From NCBI GenBank assembly GCA_963281155.1, contig CAUJLY010000001.1, positions 3,844,001 through 3,908,000 of the forward strand: a DNA stretch of 64,000 bases. The letters run 5' to 3'. Under the pieces are notes generated by a model. That model did no database searches. It was given only the letters and a program-made list of their open reading frames with translations, and had not been told where the DNA came from. Below, in pieces: positions 38,623 to 48,762 of the stretch. Position numbers and translations under genes: made by a program. This stretch comes from Rhabditophanes sp. KR3021 (taxonomy: Eukaryota; Nematoda; Chromadorea; Rhabditida; Alloionematidae). Within the stretch, counting starts at the first letter, position 1, and every line of letters starts with the position of its first letter.

Positions 38623-40495
38623 ATGTCCCATCATGCAATCGATAGTTGTGCTAGCAATGCTGTTGCAACAAATGCACATGGTACTAATTTAAATTAACTG
38701 CATACTTACTTCTCTCCATTCATTATTTTTAGATACTCGCGTTACTGCCACCGGTCGAGAGTTAACGGAAAAGTTTTCAACCCAAGCGATAAAAGTTATT
38801 ACCGAGGAACAAATTCAACGCTTATTGCAGGACATAATTGGTCGAATTTGCGAGGCCGAAATTACTAAGCAAAATCCAGACGCAAATCATACGCCAATTG
38901 AAGGCAATACGCCGGTAGAATCGATAGAAGACATTACACAAGTGGATGCATTAGGAAAAATTAGCAACGCACGAATAGAGCCAATACAAGAAATTGGCAT
39001 TGAAGACGAATCAGATCATCTGGAAGCAGTTGACAACATTCAAGGGGGAAATAGCCTGAATAATAATACCCCAATAGATGAGGAAATTACTGGAATAATG
39101 CAAACAACCATCAGGGAACCAAGAAAATCCAGTGAAAGAATAAGTGTGGAAACAACTTCTTTGCAAATTAAGAACAACTCAGATGAGAGTGGAATTTGTC
39201 AGTTTAATCAGTCTCTCCAATCCAATTTATCACAAAGGATTAAAAAGAGCCACAAAAAAGTGCAGCCTAAACCAGCAGCCTCTCCAGATCCAGAAGTATT
39301 TATTATCGAATCATTTATTTGCCGAAATAGCCTCAGTGTATGTTCCTCCAATATTTAACTTAGTTAATTAACACATTCGTCCAAAAATAACTGACTCATC
39401 TCAATAATTAACAGATTTAGCCAAAAATAACAGAACTTAAGTAAGTTATTTTCATTTTAGAAAAGATTGTTGGTCAAATGGAAAGGATTTCCTTTTAATG
39501 GTGCTACGTGGGAACCTGTGAAAGGTCTTTCAACTTGCCAGGAAGTATACAAGCTGTTCATTAGCCGTGAAAAAGCACTCAAAAACTTGTATAATTCACT
39601 GATCCCTAAACCAGTCAACTATTACGAATTTCCAACGAGTAATATGAGATATGCCGTCACCGATATGTGCTACCATCTGGAGAGATACATTAACAAGAAA
39701 ATCGAGGAATCTTCATTGATCAACAAAACACCCGTTTACATTGTCAATTGGAACGACTATGATTCTGTTCCTGACATTGTGTACTGCACAACCAGTACCG
39801 TTGGAGCCAAAATAATATCCGATCTGGAGTTGGACAAAGTAATTGAACCGTGCAAAAATTGTGTAGCCACCAAGGTAACTGACAATTGCCAATCTATGGA
39901 GCAGTATTTTAAACAAAGCGATATTGCTTATGAGATCAAACCTGTAAAAATGGAATGCTCAGATGCCTGTAATTGTCTAATTAAGCCATGTCCAACAACC
40001 ATCGTCAACCAGGGTCGCAAAATACCTGTTATCATTTACAAAACACCCAATAAGGGTTGGGGGTTGTACGCCGGTAGGGTAATTGAGAAGAACGAGTTTA
40101 TTTGTGAATATATTGGCGAGATCATTGGGGAAGCAGATGCCACCTCGAGAAACGGAAATTATATTTTCAGCATGGATTACATGTCAGGAGATGACGAGTC
40201 AACTAAATTCCACATCGACGCAAGAAAGTTCTGCAGTGAAGCCCGATTTGTAAATCATTGTTGCAATTCAAACTCGGAAATCCATGCCGTCTATAGTTTA
40301 TACAAAAACCTAGATTATCACAAAGTAGCCTTCTTTGCAAAGAGGAAAATCACGATGGGGGAAGAAATTACAATTAACTACTTCAATGGAGTATTGCCGC
40401 AAGGTGAGAAAATTGAATACGATGACTGTCTTTGCGGAGCTGGCAACTGTATCAAGAAAATTCCAAAAGGGAAAAACGACGGCAAGAAGCTTTGA
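38623..40495 (+). CDS. Chromodomain-SET histone lysine methyltransferase (SUV39-like)
   Basis: A nuclear enzyme predicted to methylate histone H3, probably K9. Exons 38623-38680, 38733-39337 and 39461-40495 sum to 1698 nt, or 565 residues. The acidic N-terminal ~190 residues are unstructured. A chromodomain is split by intron 2 (EVFIIESFICRN joined to LLVKWKGFPFNGATWEP). A reduced pre-SET region has only a few clustered cysteines (CSDACNCLIKPC). SET shows KGWGLYAGRVI, EFICEYIGEII, ARFVNHCCNSN where NHSCxPN is usual, and EEITINYF. A short post-SET CLCGAGNC follows. Both the core motif and the sparse pre-SET cysteines depart from the family norm, so activity is uncertain. The stop lies 116 nt from the left limit of the inverted-repeat arm seen in this window. 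Confidence 0.88.
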
Positions 40496-40905
40496 TTGCT
40501 TCATCAAATTTAATTAACACGCATTTCAATAAGTAAACCTTTGAAACAATCTAATTGTTCACTTTAAATAAACCCTATTTCATTTAAAATCATCTCCTAT
40601 TGTTTCCTTTTCTTTCTTTAATTTATTCGTTCTACTTATTTGTTGTATTGTTGTTAGCGATCACATTTTACACTAGTGGTCTCACCAAGATTGTTATTCA
40701 AGTTGCATTCCTCCAAAACTTATCATAAACTAAAATAATATTATTGTGCCAACAACACTTTTGTATATAAAAAGACAACAAAATACTGAGCTCTAAATAA
40801 TACATTTATGTTAATATTACCGATACGATTTGCCTCTACACACATTACTTACTAAATATTCTCATATTCATATACCCCTTCCGTTTATTCGTTTAATAGA
40901 TTGTG
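40496..40905. other. SET 3' flank and PTIP promoter region
   Basis: A 410-nt stretch, of which 40611 onward is inside the inverted repeat and recurs reversed at 63706-64000. TATATAAAAAG at 40765-40775 is a TATA-like element about 135 nt upstream of the PTIP start. TTTAATAG at 40893-40900 is a possible trans-splice acceptor 5 nt before the ATG. Confidence 0.45.
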
Positions 40906-43900
40906 ATGAATGAACACCGATCAAACCGAAGCTTAGACCAAAATAGATCATTCGAAAATGCCTCTTACGAACAGGACCAATCTTATTTCAGAGAACATCA
41001 CAATCTATCTGGCTCGTCCCTAACCAATTCCAATTTGTCCGGTGCTTCTAATTTGCCCCATTCAAATTTATCGGCATCCGATACTTCCAGCAATCAAAAT
41101 TCGCCACTAACTATCACTAGGCACCAACAAATGCCAATACACGCCACACCCTCAAACTACCACCAGCCCCCCGTCTCCAGGATGCCTCCACAACAACTCT
41201 ACTCTCAAGGATGTTACTCGCCAATGCCTAAAAATTACCGAGAACCTCCAGTAATTAATTCACCTAGAAATCACATCGCGCAGCAGCCTCCTTATGCACA
41301 CAACAATGTGCCAATTACTAACATGCCAATCAACAACATGCCAAATAATCCAATGCCAATTAATAATATCACGACTAACAACAACGTTAAGGCCACCAAT
41401 AATGGTATAATGCCTGCTAATAGTATTAATAATATCAGCAATATCAGCAATATCAGCAATATCAACAATACCAACAATACCAACAATATTATACCAAGCA
41501 ATAATGTTCTTATCATGCCAAACAATGATGCTGGTGGAGTCAAGGCAATTGTTAGACCACCACCTCCCCAAAATCAAAATCAACAGCAACAGCAACAGCA
41601 GCAATGGAATAACGGGGGTGTGTTCCAGAATTACAACCAAATGCAGGGGTACCAACAAACGCCGACGTACCCCGTGAATCCTGCTTTTGCCCAGTATTCC
41701 CAACACTACCAACCCAGTTCTGGATTTGATTCTGCCCATTACCAGCAGCATCCGCAACATCAACACCAGCATCACCAACATCACCAACTTCAACACCAGC
41801 AACATCAACAGGAGTTGCGGTTGAAGACTCAAAATGGTCCTCCGAATACACAACCTCTTCAGTCTCCTTCCAGACCAAGAATAAACTTCAACCCCGAAAT
41901 GCACCATCAAATGGATCCTAATTATCAGAAGCATTACCAACATCCAAACAATAACCTCCAAGCCAACGCAATTAATAACACCCCTGCACCTAATACAATC
42001 AACAACTCATTAAATAGCGGGCAAAATGTGATAAATGCAATAAATGCACAAAACAGCATTGCTAATACACAAAATAACATTATTAATGCACAAAACAACG
42101 TTATTAGTACACAGAATAATGCCATTAATGGTGTCAATGCGGCCAATGGAAATGGGGGAGTTAAGTACGAACAGAAAGGGGTCATTTCGCCACACCAAAT
42201 TTATCCCCTTAGACCAACCCAAATTCCAACAACTTCCCAAATCCAGTATCCAACACAAACCACCCCTCATTCTGCTGGAATACGATCCATATACGATTAC
42301 CCTCCAAATAACTCAGTTTCAGTCCCAGCGACCCCTAATTTAAATCCAAACGGTGTGCACTTATCAAGAGGAAACTCATCAGCTTCCCTACAAAACAAAA
42401 ATATGCCGCCTGTTGGACAACCTTTAAGATCTAGCCAATCGAATGATAAATTAACAGCCTTAAATCCACCCTTTAGCGATCCTCGAAAAATGGCTCCCAA
42501 TCACATTACAAATACAAGTAAGTAAACAATACCCCAATATATTTATGACTAATGACATTCTAATTAGATAATAGGTCACAAGAATCCTCATTCGACATGG
42601 AATCAAAGCAAATGATACCAATCAACAACCCCGAAATTCCTTTAGCTGGGGCCGTCTTTGCCTTGGCTGAGGATTTGAGATGCACGGAAGATATTGATAA
42701 AAGCCAAATTATCGCAGCCATCGAGTTTCACGGAGGCGAGATCTGCATGACGCCATTTGTCACTGGAGCCCAAATTAATCATATCGTTTGCATGCACATT
42801 CAGCATAATCTCGTTGAATCTTTGTCTTTAACTGCTAAAAGAAAGTGCGTTACTCTTCAGTATCTAAATGATGTTATGGAGTGCAAGGCGATGGTTCCAC
42901 CTTTCAAATATTCACATTTGCCCTCTTTTTGTGTGGACAAATCATTTGCCAAACAACATATTTTCATCGCAATCCATGGATTCAGTTCCGACGAGACCTC
43001 AGAAATAAGACACATGCTCAAAGTAATCGGTTGTTCCTTTTCAAGTTACATCGTGGAAGGATGCAATGGAGTCATTTGCAAGTCCTATGATCCTGATTTT
43101 GCTGAGAAAGTAGAAAAAGAAGAAGTTACACCTCTATCGTTCAAATGGTTGTTGGATGTTTACTTTGGAATTAGTGAGGGGGTGGAAACATTGCTTGACC
43201 CAAAATATCACATATCAGGCCAAACAAAACCCGCCGAATGGACTGTCAGTAAGATGCAATTGGAAATGCTGAATGAAAACACGAAATCAATGATGATGCC
43301 ATGGAGGGTGGATATGTTTGTTAAAAAATTAGATATTCCCAAGATCAAAGAAATAAAAAAGAGTGTTGGCGAAACCACTGCCTTAAACCTAACAAATAAT
43401 GTCCTCTTGTATGGTGATGACGTGCCAAACGAAGAACAAATTGAACTCTCGAGAATCGTATTTGCCAAAGATGCAACTCAAACAAATTTAATTTGCTTTT
43501 CCGGATTTAGTGACCCACAACTCTGCATACTATCAAAAAAGGCACTATTTCTTGGAAATACCATTACAAAGGACATATTGGAATGTACCCACCTAGTCAT
43601 GCCCTCAATTGCCCGAAACTATGATCTCTGTATTGGAATTGCTAGAGGAGTACACATCATCTCACACGAATGGATCACATACAGTTATATTGCCCTAACT
43701 ATGCTACCAGAACACTGTTTCGTCTTGGATACCAAGCAACCTCAAAAAGATTATTGCTTCAATTTAAAAGGATCCTTAATTATGGCTAGAGCAAGGAAAG
43801 TTTTAGACGGAGTAACTATTCACTTATCACAAAATGTATATCCTTCCCTAAGACTACTGGCTCGCCTTGTTATCCTTCTAGGTGGCACGCTTGAACAACA

Positions 43901-44303
43901 AATACCGGATATTAACCGAATTAAGGAATGTCACGACAATAAAATACCGTTGTTAATGCTGGTGTCCGAGTATGATCTAATTAATTACTTTGGCCATTTA
44001 CAATGTGATATTCCCATTTTCAATTATGAGTACTTACTTGCCGTGTGTTTGACGCAGGATTTGGTTGATCTCGAACCATTCAAATATTCTCTCAGCAATC
44101 CAAGTCAATGGACTGGTCCTCCTGCTTCCAAAGAAGGAAAAGGTGAAATAAAAGAAAAAGCGGAAAAAGAAGCCCCCGAAAAGAAGCAAGTTATATCGGC
44201 AAAGAGGAAAATGCAGGAAGCTTCTAAGAAACTGGCCAAAGCGGAAGCTGCTAAAATATCAAATGAAATAATACAAAAGCATGTAGACAAAATGCAGCAT
44301 TAG
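40906..44303 (+). CDS. pis-1-like/PAXIP1: PTIP/PAXIP1-like BRCT protein, copy 1
   Basis: Two exons, 40906-42517 and 42568-44303, are joined by a 50-nt intron and give 1115 residues. PTIP links histone H3K4 methyltransferase complexes and DNA-damage signalling through phospho-binding BRCT domains. Exon 1 (537 residues) is unstructured and Asn/Gln/His/Pro-rich, with NIS/NN repeats, a Q8 run and HQHHQH stretches; this resembles the Q-rich part of PTIP. Exon 2 encodes BRCT-type folds at about 555-640, 650-740, 830-915 and 925-1040. Landmarks are AIEFHGGEICM, TPLSFKWLLDVYF, LICFSGFSDPQL, HIISHEWITYSYI and YLLAVCLTQDLVDLEPFKYS, followed by a basic helical tail. The N-terminal BRCT pair of vertebrate PTIP is not upstream of the Q-rich region. 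A second copy is at 60320-63705. Confidence 0.85.
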
Positions 44304-44627
44304 AAATATATAATAATACCTTGTACAAACTATGTACATATTTAACTTTAGCAACCTTAACTATAATTTTTTATTCATAGAGAGCATTACTTAATAAATT
44401 TATTTAATTAATTCCGCATTTTATCATACTTTGACAAGATCGAATCGTATAAATTAATTGCATATATATTTTGATTAGCCAATTCTCAAATAGTATCCGC
44501 TATTTAGGTTTTATCTAATTTAAACAAATCTTATATTTAATAGTAATCGTTTTTTCTCATAGGTAAGTAAATAATTGTCTATAAATTAACACCCCAGAGT
44601 TGTTCAATTCATCCCCAGACTCCGCTT
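44304..44627. other. PTIP copy 1 3' flank
   Basis: A 324-nt AT-rich stretch inside the left arm. The first ~110 nt are identical to the other arm. The first substitution I see is at about 44416 (GCATTTTATC versus GTATTTTATC). Copy 2 carries an extra 90 bp in the matching stretch. Confidence 0.6.
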
Positions 44628-45245
44628 TTATGGAATGAACCTTGGTTCTTCTGGTTCAATAGTAGGCAGCGTAATCGTTAATACAGCAAATGATTTCAGT
44701 GATTTTAAGTGCAGTGATTCTAACTGCAGCTGTCAGGAAGGCAGTGTTGTCATTGATAACTTCAAGAGCCAATTTAACACAGAAGTTCTTCCAGACGTTC
44801 TTCTCAGAGACAGTCCATCACTCATTTGGTGGTAAAACTAGTGTAGATAGCTGAGAATCCACTAGCATCGACAGCCAAGACATTTCAAGCAGCATCAGAA
44901 CATCCTCCGCTGTGAGGTTGATAAGTGGTAGCTGGAACTACTGTTGTTGCGATAACGCCAGGGTATCCTTTCATGATGAGTTTCACCTTTCTTGGATGGA
45001 AAGTCCTTCCCTTTGAATAAGAAGATGTCAGTCATTCTGTTAATTTCAATTTCAGTGTTGCTTAATAATTCAATTAATAGGTTCAATTAACATGTATTCT
45101 TCAAATGCTTCAGTTTCTTCAGCAAGGTCCTCACAACACTTATTTTGTTTCTTTTTCCTTCACTCGATCCTGGACTACTAGAACTGCCACAATAGACAGT
45201 TCAAACAACTAAAGCAAGAAGACCTATGATAGCAAGCTTTTTCAT
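44628..45245 (-). pseudogene. Dead secreted-protein gene, left-arm copy
   Basis: An ATG at 45245 starts a signal-peptide-like MKKLAIIGLLALVV that is cut by an in-frame TGA. Coding-like sequence continues in changing frames: SSSSPGSSEGKRNKISVV, FHPRKVKLIMKGYPGVIATT, then NVLAVDASGFSAIYTS after another stop. It ends near 44628. At least four stops or frameshifts are present. The first TGA is also present in the right-arm copy, so the gene was dead before the duplication. The family is not recognised. Within this gene the two arms differ at many sites, in contrast to the PTIP part. Confidence 0.7.
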
Positions 45246-45558
45246 TGTTCAAACAAAATAACATAATTAAGTTCTTTATATAGCAAACAAAAATAGTTTG
45301 TTTCAAGGATTGACAGCTATTTATTTCTAATTTTATTTTTTATCACGATGTAAAAATTAGGATTTTAAGTGCATTACTTTTGTAGTTAAATGAAATTATG
45401 ATAATTACTAATAAGAAAATTATATACATCACAAAGTTATTTAATGTTGTTGGAATAAATGTTTTTTAATCACAGACAATTAACCATTGAATTTGGACAA
45501 AAAAATGTTACTTATAAATATTTGCATTTAATAACAGGATTTGCATCTTAGATCAGTT

Positions 45559-46111
45559 TTAAAAACATCCACATTTTACAGCTTCAACAACGTGTACTGG
45601 TGCCATTTTTGGTGTGAATCGGATCTTACTAATCTTAGACAGAACTGGACGGCAATATCTCATTTTATTTTTGTCATCAGAAGATTCGAGTAAATTTAAA
45701 AGTGTTATCTTTTTTAAGGGGCAATTACCAACACATACGTGGTACTTTTTAGTGTTTGTGTTCATTATTATTAAATCACTATACTTTTCCTCGCTGTTAA
45801 ATTCAGCCTCAACTAAAGCACATCTATTGATATCTTCTTCGATCTCGTAATTCACAAGCTCTTCAAGCATTTTATACTCATTCGCTAAAATGCCCTTGTT
45901 AGACTCCTCATTTTCCTTTATATTTGATAGCAGCATACCAGAATTCATAGCCTCTTGGATCATCAACTCCATTCTCTCCAAATCACCTTTTTCATTCTAA
46001 AAGACTGTCATGTTAAATTAAAAAAAAACTTACAGTAAAAGTGTCGCCTCTAAAGCCAGATCCAATGTTAGAACTTATAAGAACAATCAGAATGATATTT
46101 TTGATAGACAT
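45559..46111 (-). CDS. Secreted cystine-knot protein, hormone-like
   Basis: Two exons, 46111-46034 and 45996-45559, are joined across a 37-nt intron and give 171 residues. A signal peptide (MSIKNIILIVLISSNIGSG) precedes an acidic helical pro-region and a C-terminal domain with six cysteines in the order C ... CVGNC ... C ... CGC. The C-x-G-x-C and terminal C-x-C spacing is the growth-factor cystine-knot signature, shared by glycoprotein hormones (thyrostimulin subunits), bursicon, DAN/sclerostin and TGF-beta relatives. YCRP and KIRFTPKMAPVHVVEAVKCGC fit the CTCK/glycoprotein-hormone pattern best. It is probably a secreted signalling ligand. The orthologue is not identified. An in-frame ATG at 46129 would add six residues. 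Confidence 0.62.
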
Positions 46112-47323
46112 TATTTCTTCAAAAGCCATAATGAATTTGGTGTAATATTCTTTTAATAAAAAGAAGAAAAGTAGGAGGTGACTTTAATTGTTAAAAACAA
46201 ACTTCTATAATTATTTGTTATGACTTATTCTTTACCAAATTCTTGGAAAATATATTTAATATACAATTATTTTTTGTGGGAATTACCACATTTACATCAA
46301 AAATAGATGTTTACATTAAGGTATTCAACTACCAATGTTATTCAAGTATTAAAGTTTATTATTAAAGGATATTACACGGTTCTCATAAATATGACATAAC
46401 TCACACGTAAGGTAATTTGAAAAGTGGTGTACTCTCAATTTCCTTCATAATAAATAAGTCATAGAAATTGGAATGACTCACCAAACAGCTTATATCACTA
46501 AAATTTATAAACATTACTAATAGTTTTTGAGTAACAATTTATTAATAAAGTAGACTGATAATTTAAATTGATCTCAACCGAACATCCAAAAAATTAGCTT
46601 TATTAAAAGAATATATCTTCCAGGTAGCAAAAAGAAAAGATAAGTTTGCATGAGAATACTTTAAATGGCAGTCAGATCGGCTGGTTTCTTGATTATCACG
46701 GAGTCAATTAGCATATTACTTCAGATATTATTCAATTATCAAGAAATCATTATTCTATCATTTTTATTATAGCAACTAATTGCCAGAAATGGATTTTATT
46801 AATTAAAAAGATGAATATTTAATAGCAATCGAAAAATGAACTTATAAAGATGTTGTTTGCAAGGGAATATGTATAATTTCCAAACAAAATATAAGCAATT
46901 ATTTTAATCAACAATAGCTGAATTATAAAGAAAAAGAACGTAATTATAGCTTGTAATTTAACACAAAATTGATCAGTAAAAATATTTAACTTCCAAAAAT
47001 AGATACTTAAGTTTATTTAATCTTCAATCATTAATCGTGGACATAAAATATTTACTTGTTCGATATTTGAAAATAAAAATAAGTACGTTGTTAATAAATA
47101 TTTTAAAGATAAATAGTCATGAAGTTAAGGTTGTGTCTAGATGAAATTCATTGATATCTATAACCAAATATGTTGTTAATTTTTATTTTTTAACCAGGAG
47201 TTAGTTTAATAAATATTTAGGTAATTTTAAATACATATTTGAACTTGAAAACGTTTTTTATTTTAGGTAATCTACGATAAAATTTGGATTAATTGTGAAA
47301 TCAAACAACTTAAATTTGCTGAG
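46112..47323. other. Intergenic in the spacer
   Basis: 1.2 kb of AT-rich sequence with no supported exon on either strand. Confidence 0.55.
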
Positions 47324-47989
47324 TTAGTATCTTTTTAATAATTCTGACCGCATATTTTCAAATCTTGCAAATTCTTGAGGTTCAATTAATGAGTGTAGTT
47401 TGACAACAAATACGTTAACCGATATTACACAAAATTGGATAATTGATGTAATTCCCCAGTTCATTTTAAAGGCATTGTCGTCATAAATGGTGAATGTGAA
47501 GGAATAAGAGCTAGTATCATAATAATCACATATCAAAAGAGGAACAAAAAAGTTATAAGTAGGTACTGAAATGAAGACCAGACACATGAGTACACAACAT
47601 AGACCATTTATAAAAGATGCTTTTTCAGTTTTGTGGCTTGTAAGTTGTTCATTTAATTTGATTACATTACTTCTTTGTGCATTTCTTTCCCTAGATTTGT
47701 TAGATATTTCGGCATGTAATGAATCATCTATGCAGGCAACTAAATTTTTGATAGTTTTTTTAAAGTGGTCTATTCCGATTCTGTTATAACAGCATACGCT
47801 GATAACTGTGAATATCAACCCAGTGATAACCTGCGCGCATATAGATACCGGTATGACAATGGCATACGGAATATATTTCCTATAAAAAATGAATATAAAA
47901 AGGGTACAAACAAATCGAATATTGATAAAATTTGTTTAGCACTATGTACACTGAAGTATATAAAAAAATGAAACTTACTCATCTGTCAT
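47324..47989 (-). CDS. Small three-TM membrane protein
   Basis: A tiny first exon (47989-47979, MTDE) is joined by a ~99-nt intron to the main exon 47879-47324. The total is 567 nt, or 188 residues. Hydrophobic helices lie at about residues 9-34 (AIVIPVSICAQVITGLIFTV), 90-118 (INGLCCVLMCLVFISVPTYNFFVPLLIC) and 148-166 (ITSIIQFCVISVNVFVV). Between the first two is a basic, charged loop with RERNAQRSNVIKLNE. The tail is charged (FARFENMRSELLKRY). The spacing between the last two helices and the short tail resemble the end of a chemoreceptor, so it could be a truncated GPCR with a makeshift first exon. No named family is recognised. Confidence 0.5.
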
Positions 47990-48762
47990 TGTTAAATGTT
48001 TATTTATATTAAAGAACCTTTTTTAAATAGCTTTATAAAACAATTTTTATGGTAGATATAAATTTAACACGTCTTCAATATAACTTCCTATGTATGCTCG
48101 CGCAAGTATAACGTCTTATGGATACCGAGTTTTTTAATTAGTGCGAATGCCGAATTTCTATGTAATTCAGTGATTAGCAAATCCTGAAAAAATGAAGCTA
48201 TAATATGCGAAACAATTTATCTATATAATAAACTTTACTTATATGCATTAATAATGGCAGCATTGAATATTATAAAATATATATTTATTATTCTCGGAAA
48301 CAACAAATGACTACATTTTATTCAATGTAAAGCCATAAATAATTTTACCAACCAAGAGACTTTATTGGATACTAAATATTACTAATAATTACATTTTAAA
48401 CTTTATATTTATACTATGTTCAAAAGGATAACACTTTCGATATCCTCGTAAAACAATTAATGGAAGTTGATGCCTAAAATTATGTAAAGTAAAGTTCTGC
48501 TCATACGTATTTGGAAGAGAATATAACAGTTATTTAATAAAAAACATATAAATGACAACATGCTACGATATTCTTTAACACGTAAAATTAGGACATCTTT
48601 TTTTAAAAAATTAGTTAAATTTTAGAATATATAATTTGAATCGTATAAAATGAGTGTGTTTTTGATAGACAATAATTAAAGGCTAATTTATAATATTATT
48701 TCATCAACTAAAGTTACTTTTTTAATTATTTAGAAGACGTTGCATATATTTACATATTAAAC
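47990..48762. other. Intergenic in the spacer
   Basis: About 770 nt of AT-rich sequence; nothing supported. Confidence 0.5.

Larger units (their letters stand above)
40611..45335. repeat. Left arm of large inverted repeat
   Basis: This segment reappears in reverse complement at 59191-64000. The match begins at or before 40611, which corresponds to the last base of the window, so the true outer end of the repeat is unseen. It ends near 45335, where TTCTAATTTTA diverges. From 40611 to about 44415 I see near-complete identity, broken by a few repeat-unit length differences and an Ala/Thr change in PTIP. From about 44416 to 45335 there are frequent substitutions and small indels. Confidence 0.92.

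Noticed and set aside
41260..41961. Long minus-strand open frames opposite PTIP exon 1 (and the mirror at 62662-63351)
   Set aside because: They are antisense shadows of the Asn/Gln/His-rich repeats, which give Leu/Ile/Val-rich frames without signals.
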